Source of the DNA: Lithobates sylvaticus
Taxonomy: Eukaryota > Chordata > Amphibia > Anura > Ranidae
Assembly: GCA_028564925.1 (NCBI GenBank)
Contig: CM053032.1
Location: 117,705,490 to 117,769,489, forward strand
DNA: 64,000 nt
Direction of reading: 5' to 3'
Shown: one piece after another, positions 44,144-56,162 of the stretch
How positions within the stretch are numbered: position 1 is the stretch's first letter
Layout: each line of letters opens with the position of its first letter
The notes under the pieces: generated by a model
Database searches by the model: none
Told to the model about the DNA's origin: nothing
Seen by the model: only the letters and a program-made list of their open reading frames with translations
Program-made: the position numbers and the translations under genes

Positions 44144-45028
44144 ATGTCTCCGCCGAAAAAGTCAGCCGATCCAGCGGGCAAACTAGCGAAATATCGCCGC
44201 TTAGAACCGGGGGCCTCAGACCAAGATTGCGCCGACACGCTGGAGGAGGACACATCACAGCGGTCAGACACCGCCAAGGTACTGGATGCAATCACAGCTT
44301 GCCAGGCAGCTGTTACAGCTTGCCAGTTAAACCTCACCACTAAGATTGAGGAGGTGAAGGTGGACATTTCACTAGTGAGGCAAGACTATCAAAAGTTAAA
44401 GGGAAAGGGTCACTGAGGCCGAGGCCCGCATTAGCAGCATTGAGGACTCCCTCTCCCCCTCCAGAACTCCTCTGATGCTATGCAAATACAAGTGAACCAG
44501 CTCCTGCAAAAGCAGGACGACCTTGAGAATAGGCTTCGCAGATGCAATTTGAGGTTCATTGGATTGCCTGAGGGGGCAGAGGGGAAAGACCCCCCCCCCC
44601 CCCAACCTTTTTGGAAAAAACTCCTCAGCGACACATATGGCAGAGAAGCCTTTTCTCCCACTTTTGTGGTTGAGAGAGCGCACCGCATGTCAGGCAGACC
44701 TCAACCTCCCGCCCCCCCCCCCCCCCGCACATTCATTGCCAAGTTTTTGAACTTTAGGGACAGGGACGCTATCCTGCGCCTTAGCAGGGAGAAAGGAAAC
44801 ATACCTTTTAGAAACAAAATGCTAGCCATATTTCCTGATTTCTCGGCAGAGGTCCAACGCAAACGCAAATCCTTCACTGAAGTTAAGAGACGCCTCTGCA
44901 TTAAACACATTAAATATGCTATGTTATTCCCAGCCAGGCTACGAGTGGAAGGGGAGGACAGAGCACACTTTTTTGAAGATCCTGAAGCTGCCCTGGCCTG
45001 GCTTGAACACTTGGAGGAGCACAGATAA
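44144..45028 (+). pseudogene. L1-like ORF1 (RNA-binding chaperone)
   Basis: About 294 codons. The N-terminus (MSPPKKSADPAGKLAKYRRL) leads into a coiled-coil-like region, then the RRM-like domain (LENRLRRCNLRFIGLPEG ... FVVERAHRM) and the C-terminal domain (FLNFRDRDAILRLSREKG ... FPDFSAEVQRKRKSF). ORF1p coats LINE RNA as a trimer. The frame is lost near 44400 by an extra A and recovered near 44462, giving TGA at 44414 in the starting frame. Two long C runs (44590-44604 and about 44711-44724) encode proline stretches and are prone to length errors. Confidence 0.88.
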
Positions 45029-45806
45029 GTACCAGATTAACCCGTTGTATCTCCATACACTACCTTACCATGGTCGCATTTAAGTGAGCTGCTCCTGTAT
45101 CTGCTAAATATGTTTGCAGTACTATACTCTGGAAAGCAGTGGGGCACACCTATAGGGAAATACTCCACCTCCAACACACCAAGACATCCTATACTAGCTT
45201 CCCATAGGAATGTACCCCCTGATGCCATAACACAGTTATGCTGATACCTGAACTTGGAATGACCTCCCAGTACCCCTGTTTTCAGCGGACGCTATCCTGA
45301 ATATCCCCATATCCTTCAACATCCATGGGTTGACGACCACTACCCACACTTTACGCCGGCGGAGGACAGCACCCCCTAGAGAGCTCACGGATAGTGGGCA
45401 TAGTCCTACATTGTGCACCGTTATGCAGCGAAGTTTCGCCCCAGTTTGTTACTCTTACAACCTGAGAGGGAAAAGGAAGCTGTGCACTACAGCGTATAAA
45501 CTGCTGAAATGTATCCTACGGATGTTTAATGCTTCTAACCTTTTCTCCACAGGTTGGACATTGTTTATGCCATGTTGGCAGGTTTAGGGAACAAGCCTGC
45601 ACAAGGTTGGGTCTGTACAGGGTAGGGAGGGGGGTTTTATGGGAACTAAGGCCGGAAGGCAAATGTCTTTACTTTGTGATTGAGTTTTATTGCTTAAATT
45701 TCTCATCTTACTTTTCATGCTATGGTGACCACTTACCTGCTTTACTCGAATGTAGTCCCAGGTTGCTGAGTCCTGGAGCTCCGATCCATAGTCCCTGCCA
45801 CCTGCT

Positions 45807-48800
45807 ATGGCCTCCTTGAAGTTTCTCACTTGGAACGTCCGCGATATGAGGGACCCAGTTAAAAGGTCAGCTATTTTTTCCTTACTTAAAAAGGAACGAG
45901 CTAACATTATAGTCCTAGTAGAGACCCATGTTGAGGGCTCCATGGTACGGGCTCTAAAACGCCCATGGATAGGGTGGGCCTACCATTCGGTCCACACGAC
46001 CCAATCTAGAGGAGTATCAATCCTTATCTCCAGATACACACATTTTGAGCTCCAGGACTCAGTGATAGACCCAGATGGAAGGTATGTGCTCTTGAAGGTT
46101 AAAATACATGAAGACCTCTTACTACTATTGGCTTTTTATGTACCTCCACCGTTTAATTCGAATGTTCTGTCTGCTGGCTTTGACTTTATGGCAATGCACC
46201 CCTCCATTTTTGCAGTTTGGGCGGGGGATTTCAACAATGTCTTGGACCCCAATATGGATAGACTTTGTGGAAATGCAAGTATCCCCCCACCTACTCACCA
46301 GACTCGATTTGCCAGACTGCTCCTTGATTTTGGGCTGGTGGATACTTGGAGGACTAAGCACCCCACGATTAGGGCATACTCCTGTTTCTCCCCCTCCCAT
46401 CACTCTATGTCTCGCATAGATTTCATTTTTATCTCCAAGGTCCTCCAGCCAAGACTAATAGATGCAGGATTCTCCCCTAGATCGTTATCTGATCACTCCC
46501 CCTGCTGGGCCAGGCTGTCTGTACCTCATGATAGGCCACCAACTGCCTGGAAACTGAACCCCTTCTGGTTGACATTGTTTCCAGAAGATGACAATTTAAT
46601 GTCAGACTGGGAACAATATCTGCGTATCAACGAGGGTACCGCGTCGCCCCAGGCAGTCTGGGAAACATTTAAACTACATGCTCGTATGACCCTTACGATG
46701 CGCATCAACCAGATAAAGGGAACTTCCGCACAAACTATAGACAAAGCAACAGAAGACTTGACGACGGCAGAATCTGAATATCTTAGAGACCCAACGTTAG
46801 AAAAAGCCCAGATCATAAAATTAAGGACCAGGTTATTAGACCAATTACACTATGAAAAGTCTAAACGTAAACAATTTTTCCATAAACAAAACTCTTTTGA
46901 ACATGGGGAGAGGGCCGGAAAACTCTTAGCCTACTTAGTGCATTCTGAGGAACGACCACCGGTTGTAATCTCACTTCGCTCCTCTGATGACACTTTCATG
47001 ACAGAACCTAGAGAGGTGACCAAACGCTTCAGAGACTTTTTTGCGAATCTGTACGCGACCAGAGCCCCTACTGACGCCTCTGAGATGGACCTGTTCCTCT
47101 CCAGCCTGTTTCTCCCTCAGTTAACGGAGGAGCAGGTGGAAGAGCTGGAGGCGCTTCTTGGGGTGGAAGAGATTAGTGCAGCCATAGCACAGTTTTCCAG
47201 GGCCAAAACCCCAGGATCTGACGGCTTGCCAGTAGAATTTTATTCCAACTATTCAGAACTATTAATCCCCAAATTGCTAGCGCTGTACAATTCAATATTT
47301 GAAACTTCGGTACTCCCAATTTCAATGCGTGAAGCCACCATAGTATTGATTCCCAAACCAGGTAAAGATCCCCACCTACCAGAGTCATATAGACCTATAT
47401 CCCTGTTACAAGTCGACGTGAAAATCCTTGCGAAAGTCCTGGACAATCGACTTAATAAAGTCATACTTATGCTTACTTATGCAGATCAAGCAGGCTTTAT
47501 GCCTGGTAGGAATACCTCCTTTAATCTAAGACGACTTTTTATTAACCTGCAATCAAAACATGACAATCCCGGGTCCCGAATTGTAGTTGCGTTGGACACA
47601 GCCAAGGCATTCGACTCGGTCGAATGGGGGTATCTCTGGTCCTGCCTCCGAGAATTCGGGCTGGGCCCCAAATTTATTAAATGGGTACAGTTATTGTATC
47701 AGGATCCTGTTGCGAAAGTGGTGGCAAATGGATGGGCCTCAGACCAGTTCCCCCTCACTAGGGGGACCAGGCAGGGCTGCCCCCTGTCTCCACTACTGTA
47801 CGCCCTTGCGGCCGAACCCTTGGCAGTGGCTATACGCACACACCCAGATATCATTGGCCTTAGTAGGGGAGGAGTAACCGAAACTGTTAGCACCTATGCA
47901 GACGACACGCTATTATATTTGGAGGACTCCGAGGTATCCCTTCCTATGGTACTCTCATTGTTAGAGCACTTTGGAACCTTCTCTGGCCTCCGCATCAATT
48001 GGGACAAGTCTCAAATACTACCATTAGATAGTTTCCCACCCCCCAGAGATAGGGCTGAATTACCCTTGCAGAGAGTTGCAAGTATTAAATACCTAGGCAT
48101 CCAGACTACTAGGGACCCGAGGGACTATATAACACTAAATGTCACCCCTCTATATGCCATGCTTAAAGCCAGAACCCAGACCTGGACCCTGCTTCCTCTG
48201 GGTGTCATGGGCCGAATCAATCTTGTTAAAATGGTCCTGTTACCAAAAATCCTTTACATTCTTTGGCACTCTCCAGTATACCTGATACTCAGGCACTTCA
48301 AGCAAATATAAACCATACTTACACCCTTTATTTGGGGCAACAACAGACACAAAGTGTCATGGGCCAAACTTAAAAATCCAACTGACCTTGCAGGTACTGC
48401 CTTACCCGACTTCAACCAGTATTATGTTGCAGCTCAACTTTCCCAACTTTTTCATATTGATAAGGTAGATAGAGACAGATTTCTGGGGCTTCTTTGCCCA
48501 AGATGGGCGCGCATTACCGAAGACTCCCTTGCGGTACTCACGAGTAGGGCAGGGGGAACAGGTGGACCACCTAAACGTGGGTCCCTGATGTACCACTTTA
48601 CTAAAATCTGGGACATCGCCCTTATCAAACTGAAAATACCGGAGATCAACAGCTTCAACCCCTTGTGGCATAATCAGATATTACCAGAATTTAACTTAGT
48701 TCCAGATAGTGAGGCGTGGAGTTCTAGGGGGGTAATATATCTTTCCCACATTATTGACAGCAATACACTTAAAACCTTTGACAGACTGAAAGCCAACTTC

Positions 48801-49568
48801 AACCTCCCTGATCAAATGCACTTTAGATATATGCAAATGCATCAGGCCTACCATACCCAATTCCCAGCAGGCGACACACCACTGGCTAGCAATCCCTTGA
48901 TGGAGGCAGTTAAATATCCAGACCCCAAAAAGCTAATATCACAGTTCTACAGCATGTTGACACTTCCACAAGCTACAGTGGCAGCATACCAGCTAAAGAA
49001 TAAATGGGAGGGAGAGCTGGGCCCTTTGGAGGATGAGGAATGGAGTGAGGCTCTGGATACCTGTAAATTGGTCTCCCCCAGACTATCCGACCGACTCACC
49101 CAAATTTTTATACTACACAAAGTATACCTTACGCCAATAAAGATAGCTAAATACAAAACCTCTCAAACTGCCCTTTGCCCGATGTGTAATCAGAATACAG
49201 GCTCATTTTATCACCTTCTTTGGAGCTGCCCCAAAATACTGCCATACTGGACACAAGTGGTACAATTTCTCCATGACTACATGGGCTCTCCTATAACGCT
49301 ACAACCCAAAGCGTGCCTTCTGGGAATCTTCCCTGACTCAGAACTAAATAAATACACTAAAATATTCCTACAGGAAACCCTCTTCTCAGCTAGAAAAGTT
49401 ATAGCTAGAACATGGATGAGACCAAATCCCCCTGAGTTGCCACAATGGATAGTAGAGGTGAATAACTCCCTCCCCTACAAGAAGCTGGTCTACTCACACA
49501 GAGGATGCCCTGTTAAATATGATCAGATATGGGGTAAATGGCTGGAGACCTCCGAAACTATAGTATGA
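45807..49568 (+). pseudogene. L1-like ORF2 (endonuclease and reverse transcriptase)
   Basis: About 1,253 codons with one in-frame stop (TAA 48309-48311). The N-terminal AP-type endonuclease shows LTWNVRDM, the Glu in VLVETH, AGDFNNVLD and the SDH motif. The RT shows LIPKPGKD, YRPISLL, the first Asp in VVALDTAKAFDSV, RQGCPLSPLL and YADDTLLYL (YADD codons 47895-47906). The C-terminus has the Cys/His motif CPMCNQNTGSFYHLLWSCP. The ORF nicks DNA and copies the element's RNA at the nick. The single stop, after FKQI, probably reflects CAA to TAA and would truncate the C-terminal third, including the Cys/His region. Confidence 0.93.
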
Positions 49569-49808
49569 GTTGTAATAGCAAGACCTGTCACTTCACCATA
49601 GCATGCCCTTTTTGCTACTCAATAGTATTAAAAGACTTAACCTTATGCAAATATCATTACTGTTTCCTCCTTTGTTATAATAACTTGTGTGTGAACATGT
49701 AATACTCAAATCACTTGAAACATGTGGTATATGCCTTTATTTCTTTGTATGACATTTTGAATTTCAATAAAACTCTTTTCAAATGAAAAAAAAAAAACAA
49801 GTTACTGT

Positions 49809-49999
49809 AGCAATGGAAACATATTTCTTTATGTTAGGCTACCATTAGGTTACCATTAATCTAGCATACTGACAAAATTACTAATCTCTAATTTTGCATA
49901 GCAAGACAAGTTATTTTCTCCTGTCCTATACATTACTTTTTTTCTATAAAACTTATAAAAGAAAAGGCTATTAAGCATGAATTCACTTTTATTTTCTAG
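49809..49999. other. Intron end before exon at 50000
   Basis: AT-rich sequence ending in TTTATTTTCTAG, an acceptor for the next exon. Confidence 0.7.
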
Positions 50000-50096
50000 T
50001 GCTTCTTATGTGTGGCTCACCTTCAGATGTTGAAACCTTGTCAAAAAACGTAGAGTTTCCTGCAGATATGGTTATCATTCTCATTGACATTTTTAA
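50000..50096 (+). CDS. Internal exon of unidentified host gene
   Basis: 97 bp between a TTTATTTTCTAG acceptor and a GTAAGTAC donor. One frame is open and reads LLMCGSPSDVETLSKNV then EFPADMVIILIDIF, with two bases carried in and two carried out. The two outgoing bases (AA) plus the first base of the exon at 53461 (C) give Asn, and the reading continues without a break, which supports both exons. No transposon motif is present. The protein is not recognised; the helical, hydrophobic text (MVIILIDIF) would fit a helical-repeat protein. Confidence 0.75.
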
Positions 50097-50425
50097 GTAA
50101 GTACTTATTTACTGTGAACCGTATTTAAGAGAATATTATTTTTATTTACTAAAATGAAAGTACTAGACTGTTGTTTTTTTCTTTTTTTATCATGAAATTT
50201 TTTTTTTACAGTAGTTATAGTTGGATAATAGAATAGATAGGTTGAAAAGTGTTTTGTATACATTTTCTTTACTTATTATTTTATAAACAGTATAGGTTGG
50301 TGTTTTAGACACTTTTAACATGTTTATAATATTAATCTAAGAGCTAGGTGCCCCAAACACTATGCAGCTCTCTCCGTTATTTTTTCCACCACTGATTATA
50401 TACAGTATAGACTGCTGTTCTAGAC
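50097..50425. other. Intron with the first of two local duplicates
   Basis: Contains TTAGACACTTTTAACATG through TTTTTTCCACCACTGA (about 50306-50393), repeated at about 50912-50995 on the other side of the hAT MITE. Confidence 0.6.
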
Positions 50426-50909
50426 CAGGGCTAAATTGTCAATTTCATAGTGGGCCGCATCAGCATTATGGTTGCCCTCGAAGGGCCGGTTGTATTTGGT
50501 TAGACTAGATGTCCAGAGCATCCCACCTCCCCTTGCAACAGATGTCAAGAGCTTCCCTACCATCAGTAGTCGAGTCCCCAACTCTACCTTACATCACAGT
50601 GCACCACCCTTACCTTGTGCTCCTGCCAGGAAGAAACTGGAGTGGAGTTGGGAAGCAGAAAGTGCATGGTCTGAAGGAGGACCAGAGAAGGGCTGGAGTC
50701 AGCTGAATGCTGAGAGCAGAGGAGGCGGAGATGAAGGGGTGCCCAGAGAGGTGCAGGATCTGTAAGAGGAGTTCTGTCCTCCACTCTGCTGCCGACTGCT
50801 GAAACAAGGTGGACGCGAAGACCAGGGCGGTGCTGCAGGTGAGGTGCGAGGGACACATGAAATGGCCTGGAGTGCCTGATTTGGCAGCGGGCCTTGTGTT
50901 TGACACGTG
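50426..50909. mobile_element. Charlie-type hAT MITE (484 bp)
   Basis: It starts CAGGGCTAAATTGTCAA and ends TTGTGTTTGACACGTG. The 8-bp target duplication TTCTAGAC is exact (50418-50425 and 50910-50917). Internal GGGCCGCAT and GCGGGCC blocks are typical of the family. No transposase. Confidence 0.85.
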
Positions 50910-52138
50910 TTCTAGACCCTTTTAACATGTTTATAAGAGTAATAGGTGCCCCAAACATTATGCAGCTCTCTCCGTTATTTTTTCCACCACTGACTCCTGA
51001 AAATTGTAAACTACTGTAAATATTAAAAAAATAAAAAAATACTCATTGTATATCCAGACACTGCTTCCTGAGCGACCAAGAGCTCCCTGTAGTGGTTGAT
51101 CCTAAATATTTATATATTTAGTACAATGTAACTCTGTTTTGGGAGCCATGTGATATAACCCTCTCTTGGCTGGCAGTTTACATCCAATGTATTTCTGTAG
51201 CCTCTGGGTAAACCAAAGTATCTGAGCTTCTGCTTGGATGAGAACTAGTGGACTTTCATGAATTCTCTCTGATACAGTACCCCCAGTAATAAGGGCTTTG
51301 CAAGTGGCACCCCCTTCTGAGAACACTCTGTCCCCAGGCAGTTAACCTACTGCCTTTCTTGCAGTAATGCAGGTCCAGTCTTAGATTATTTTTCTATGCT
51401 TTATTAGAACTTGAGTTGGAGAGATGAGAAGGTGGAATACCCAAATTGCAGCCTCTTATAGCTTCTTCTCTTAACAGTTCTACCAGACAGGAACCTAAGG
51501 TAACTCCAGCAGCAGCACAAATATAAATAGAAATGCTTTTCTTTAATAGGTGAGGGCAAATATTCCCTTGTCAGATTGTTAAAACTAATGTCACCGGGAG
51601 AGGAAGTGAGAATACATTTCTGCAACAAAGCGCCATATAACAGTAAAAACCGAAATGAGTTCTAATGCCTTTTGGCTTGACATATACTTTAAGGCTATGG
51701 GGTTATTTATGTAGCACCCTGCTCCTAATGAGCAGACGCTATTGTTTTTCAAATTTAGTTGCCTGAAGCTGCAGTTGGGCTCAGGCTAATTATTCTAAAA
51801 AAGTTCTGGCTCTGGTGCCAGTTTAGCTGGGTTGCACTGGTTTCCACTTGACCGTAGGTGTCGCTGTCACCGCAGGTAAGTGTAGAAATGCAGCAGGCTG
51901 GATGTATTGAATGCCACCCCTTGCTTAGAAATAGCCCAGTGGGAGTGTTTTTCCTGCTGTGCATCCTGAGAGATGGTATTTAAGTGATAGGTATTTAAGT
52001 GATAAGTGAAAAAGGACCAAGTGTCGGAATTCACATTCTTTGGGCCACTTTCCACGGGACCCCTAAGACAGAGACGTGAGCAGGTGAGGTAACGGTAAGC
52101 CCGAAACAAAATCAGCAGCTCCTTCGGGGGTTAGTGCT
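50910..52138. other. Intron sequence without recognised features
   Basis: Holds the second copy of the local duplicate (about 50912-50995). Otherwise there are no long open frames, splice-site-bounded exons or element ends that I can support. Confidence 0.5.
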
Positions 52139-52433
52139 ACATTTACTAAAGGCAAATCCACTTTACACTACAAGTGCAAACTACAAGTGCAAAGTGCACC
52201 TAAAATTGCACTGAAAGTGCACTTGGAAGTAAAGTCGCTGTAGATCCGAAGGGGGACATGCAAGGAAAATAAAAAACAGAATTTTAGCTTGCACTTGATT
52301 GGATGATAAAATCAGCAGAGCTTCCCCTCATTTCAGATCAACCCCTCAGATTTAAAGCAACTGCACTTCCAAGTGCACTTTGCACTTGTAGTGCAAAGTG
52401 GATTTGCCTTTCGTAAATAACCCTCTATGTTTC
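52139..52433. mobile_element. Palindromic MITE (AAGGCAAATCCAC type)
   Basis: TTTACTAAAGGCAAATCCAC at the left and GTGGATTTGCCTTTCGTAAA at the right form the inverted ends, extended by CTACAAGTGCAAA / TTGCACTTGTAG. A partial relative lies at 57217-57350. Superfamily and target duplication not resolved. Confidence 0.75.
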
Positions 52434-52710
52434 CACTATTGCGTTGCCAAAGTCGCGCGATTTTGCTGCGATTTTTACCATGATTTTTTGCAGCAACTTG
52501 AAGCAATGCCTGTGTATTCTTGAGGTCTATGGACCTCAAGTCGCATCAAAGTGGGACCAAAGTAGTGCAGGGACTACTATGAAGTCGCTGCGTCTTGAAG
52601 TCGCTCAGATATGAACGGTAGTCATTGTAAATCATGGGGTACGACTTGTCATGCGACTTTTCAGTCCCAAATCGCATGAAAAGTCGCACTAGTGGAAACC
52701 TAGCCTAAGG
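52434..52710. mobile_element. MITE with ATGTTTCCACTA ends
   Basis: CTATGTTTCCACTATTGCG and CGCACTAGTGGAAACCTAG are inverted ends of an element of about 275 bp rich in GTCGC/GCGAC blocks. It directly adjoins the previous MITE. Superfamily not resolved. Confidence 0.65.
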
Positions 52711-52823
52711 CTTGGCTTGGTTCAACCTCCTGATGACAAGTGACCAGGAATTGGCCAGCCTGCAAGTCATATCACATCACAGTCATAGCACTCTGCAGCT
52801 AGTCAGTCTGGCAGATAGTGTAA

Positions 52824-53208
52824 TGCCCCGTACACACGGTCCGATTTTCCGACGGAAAATGTTCGACAGTGTGTGGGCTCCATCTGACTTTTTCCATCGG
52901 AATTTCTGACGCACAAAGTTTGAGAGCTGGATCTCAAATTTTCCAATCACGTCAATTCTGATCATGTGTAACCTAGTCCGACGGACAAAGTGCCACGCTT
53001 GCTCAGAAGAAATTTGGAGACAAAAGCTATTGGCTACTGGCCTCTACGTAGTCCCGTCATACGTGTTGTACGTCACCTCGTTCGGAATGATTGGATTTTC
53101 CGACAACTTTGTCTGACCTTGTGTGGGCAACAACAGTTTCGGACAAAATCTGTCGGAAAATATCCGACGGATTTTGTGGTCGGAATGTCCGACTGTGTGT
53201 ACGGGGCA
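52824..53208. mobile_element. TAA-type MITE (Harbinger-like)
   Basis: Ends TGCCCCGTACACACGG and TGTGTGTACGGGGCA are flanked by TAA on both sides (52821-52823 and 53209-53211). Inner GTCGGA/TCCGAC blocks extend the inverted repeat. A 3-bp TAA duplication fits PIF/Harbinger derivatives. No transposase. Confidence 0.82.
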
Positions 53209-53460
53209 TAACACTCCTGAGAAAAGCATTCTTAAACAGTTCTTTGCGAAACAGCAAAACACCATATATAGAGAAGGGCCTAGGGAACTCACCATATACA
53301 ACGATAGCAAAATAAGTCAGAGCTTGCATTTAAAATATGAAATTCATATCAAAAAATACTTTAAAAGAACTCAGTGTATGGTCAGAAAGCTTGGGTTTTA
53401 TTGAGTCAAGTACTGACAAGTGTTGTTTTTTTTTAATGTTTTTTTTCTTTCTTTCAACAG

Positions 53461-53575
53461 CCCTGTGTACTATGAAGATAGTAGCGCTCAGCTATATATG
53501 AGAAATGTGTTGGTTCTAACATTGCCTCAATCCAATTTTAGCCAATTGTCAAATGGTTCAAATGCTCACCCGGAG
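53461..53575 (+). CDS. Internal exon of unidentified host gene
   Basis: 115 bp between a TTTTTTCTTTCTTTCAACAG acceptor and a GTAAGTCA donor. After the one base that completes the Asn codon, 38 codons read PVYYEDSSAQLYMRNVLVL then TLPQSNFSQLSNGSNAHPE, ending in phase 0. Phase and frame agree exactly with the exon at 50000-50096 across a 3.36-kb intron, so these are very likely consecutive exons of one plus-strand gene. No later exon is found in the window; the next intron would then exceed 10 kb or hold exons I missed. Confidence 0.78.
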
Positions 53576-53914
53576 GTAAGTCACAGCAATCAATCAAAGG
53601 AGCATTTCATTTAGAAAGAATAGTTTGAGAGGAGGAACATAACTGGCACATAACATTTTTGTTGAAATCGGTTATCACACAACCTAGACGTATAATGAAA
53701 ATATGTTTCTAAACAATGATGCACACAAACCATGAGAGGTTATAGAGGCTGTGACAGGTTGCATGCATAATTTCTAAAAGTTTTTTAAAGAAAAGAGATA
53801 AGTGAGTTCCTTTTCCTTAGAAGGCACTTGTAGTGGAGTGCCCCTTGACTCACCATGTTTAGATACACCTCCCCCAATAGAGACAAAACTCACTAGATAG
53901 ATGTGACCACTTAA
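53576..53914. other. Intron after exon at 53461
   Basis: No recognised feature. It ends at the TTAA of the following MITE. Confidence 0.5.
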
Positions 53915-54734
53915 CCACTTCAATACCGCTCACTGTCATATGACGCCCACAAAGTGGATCTCCCATCCTGGGTGGGTGTCATATGACGTCCTCGGATTCC
54001 CGGCCTCCTGGGGGGGCGCGCGCGCGCCGCCGGCGGCGCACGCGCCATCGCTCGGGACCCAGTGCGAGTGCTCGGCGGCCGCGATGTCCGCCGGGCACCC
54101 GCGATTGCCCGTTAAAACAACGGGACCGTGCGGGACCGTGGAGCTGTGTGCGTAAACACACAGCTCCACATCCTGTCAGCGGAGACCGATCATGTGATCC
54201 CAGTACGGAGGAACACATGATCGGTCTTCTCCCCTTGAGTCCCCTCCCCCTACAGTTAGAATCACTCCTATAGGGACACACATTAACCTCTACAGCGCCC
54301 CCTAGTGTTAACCCCTTCCCTGCCAGTCACATTTACACAGTAATCAATGCAATTTTATAGCAACGATCGCTGTGTAAATGTGAATGGCTCCAAAAATGTG
54401 TCAAAAGTGTCCGAAGTGTCCGCCGCAATGTCGCAGTCACGAAAAAATAAAAAAAAAATAAAAATAAAATCGCAGATCGCCGCCATTACTAGTAAAAAAA
54501 AAAAATAAATTCAATAAATCTATCCCCTATTTTGTAGACGCTATGACTTTTGCGCAAACCAATCAATATACGCTTATTGCGATTTTTTTTACCAAAAATT
54601 TGTAGAAGAATACGTATTGGCCTAAACTGAGGAAAAAAATAGTTTTTTTTTTTAAAAAAAATGGGATATTTATTATAGCAAAAAGTAAAAAATATTGTGT
54701 TTTTTTTCAAAATTGTCGCTCTATAAAAAAAAAA
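53915..54734. mobile_element. TTAA-type MITE, right end missing
   Basis: It begins after TTAA (53911-53914) with CCACTTCAATACCG and contains blocks shared with the complete copy at 35867-36783: ATATGACGCCC, TCCTGTCAG, AGTGTTAACCCCTTCCCTGCCAG, TTTACACAGTAAT, TCTATCCCCTATTTTGTAGACGC and GTCGCTCT. It stops at about 54734 without the GAAGTGG end. Confidence 0.82.
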
Positions 54735-55093
54735 TAGCAATTCCACCCAAACAAGAAACATAAACTTCTCTAAAACAACTGGAATAAAGACTTAAATGAT
54801 TCTACTGGAAATGGAATTCAGTACAAGATTTTGCTCGGGGCTAAAATTAGCAGAAACAAAAAGGCTGTTGCAGTAAGCGAAAATCGGTCAACGGCAAAAT
54901 GGTGGATGAAATCCGGACTACAGAAAAATGGACGACATTAACAAATGAAAACCAACACAAAAACAGGATTTCTCCCTACAAAGACTGACCTTACAATTGA
55001 GACACCAATATTAACACTTATCCCTAGACAAACACTTTAGGCTATGTCAATTAGGGTCTATATTAAAATATAGGCATATTAAACTAAACAGTA
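54735..55093. other. Unassigned sequence
   Basis: No recognised gene or repeat; A-rich on the plus strand. Confidence 0.5.
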
Positions 55094-55245
55094 TTGGGTG
55101 GCACAGTGGTGTAGTGGTTAGCACTTCCGCCCGGCAGCAAAAAAGCTGCTGGTTTGAATCTCAACCACGACACTACCTGCCTGGTCTCTGCATGCTCTCC
55201 CTGGGCATGTGTGGCTCTCCTCCTGGCACTCTGGTTTCCTATATA
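55094..55245 (+). repeat. tRNA-like SINE fragment
   Basis: GGTGGCACAGTGGTGTAGTGGTTAGCAC resembles an A box and GGTTTGAATCTC a B box, followed by the TGCATGCTCTCCCTGGGCATG and CTCTGGTTTCC text common in vertebrate tRNA-derived dispersed repeats. It lacks a tRNA cloverleaf, so it is not a tRNA gene. The 3' part is short, so the copy is truncated. Confidence 0.6.
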
Positions 55246-55849
55246 GGCACTATAGGCGCGATGGTGCTATATAGGCATCTTAAACACATATGAGCATCTT
55301 AATGAGACACAATGCACAGGGACAAACTGCAGACACACACACTCACTCAGGTCAAACTGGATGGACTGGTGTCTCCACTCAACCACACCACCCATGCAAC
55401 CATGTAACCATGTAATATATCCAAAAATGCCAAAGTTACATAAAACATGAAATAACCATACACTCTTGTCCCAAATACAAACACAATATTTGGCTCTGAG
55501 AGTTAGGAAGTCAACAGAACTCCCCCCATGTTCTTAGCTAAAAGCCTGAGACCCCCCACAGGGTGTAAACAGCTTCTGTTGTGTCCCAACAATACATGGC
55601 CTCTTGGATATGGAACAGGTTTTTCAACTTAAAACCAGACCCTTTAAAAATATTTTTACACTTATGGGGACTTGTGTCTTGGTCATAAAGGTAAAAATAA
55701 CAGTTCATCCATTTCTCATATACTTTACAAATATATCACACAACATATAGTTACACAGTCTGCTCAGTCACACACAACATTGTACGCTGATTACCTATAC
55801 ACTCGGGTGGCAAATCCAAATCACACACACGCACACACACACATACATA
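55246..55849. other. Unassigned sequence with CA-rich run
   Basis: No recognised gene. A (CA)n-like run precedes the MITE at 55820-55845. Confidence 0.5.
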
Positions 55850-56162
55850 CAGGGGGTCCCCGACTTACGAACGCCCGACCTACGAACAACCCCTACTTAC
55901 GAACGGGGCGCTGCGGGGACCCTCCGCCATTTTTCGCCGTCTTCCGGCCGTTCTGCACATGCGGGGCCATACGGAGCCTCGGAAAATGGCGGAAATGTCC
56001 GTAATTTGCCGCGCATGCGCAGAACGGCATTAGACGGAACATCGGAAATGTCCGGAAATGTCCGTATTTGTCGGTCTGCGCATGCGCGGCCGACTTACGA
56101 ACATTTTCGACTTCCGTACAGGCGGGCAGTCCCTAACGAGTTCATAACTCGGGGACCCCCTG
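55850..56162. mobile_element. TA-type MITE (Tc1/mariner-like)
   Basis: Ends CAGGGGGTCCCCGACTTACG and CGGGGACCCCCTG (right end preceded by TTCATAACT) are flanked by TA on each side (55848-55849 and 56163-56164). 313 bp with GCGCATGCGC-type internal palindromes. No transposase. Confidence 0.82.

Larger units (their letters stand above)
43999..49792 (+). mobile_element. Near full-length L1-like LINE
   Basis: A 5.8-kb element with an exact 16-bp target duplication AAAAACAAGTTACTGT (43983-43998 and 49793-49808), a GC-rich start (GGGGGGCGTGGCCTGGAGCG), two genes, AATAAA at 49766-49771 and an A tail. The full 5' end and long duplication show standard target-primed insertion. Few defects are present, so it is comparatively young. 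It lies in the sense direction in what appears to be an intron of the host gene. Confidence 0.95.

Noticed and set aside
55094-55245. tRNA gene
   Set aside because: Only A-box and B-box-like words are present. No acceptor stem or cloverleaf can be formed, which fits a SINE-like repeat.
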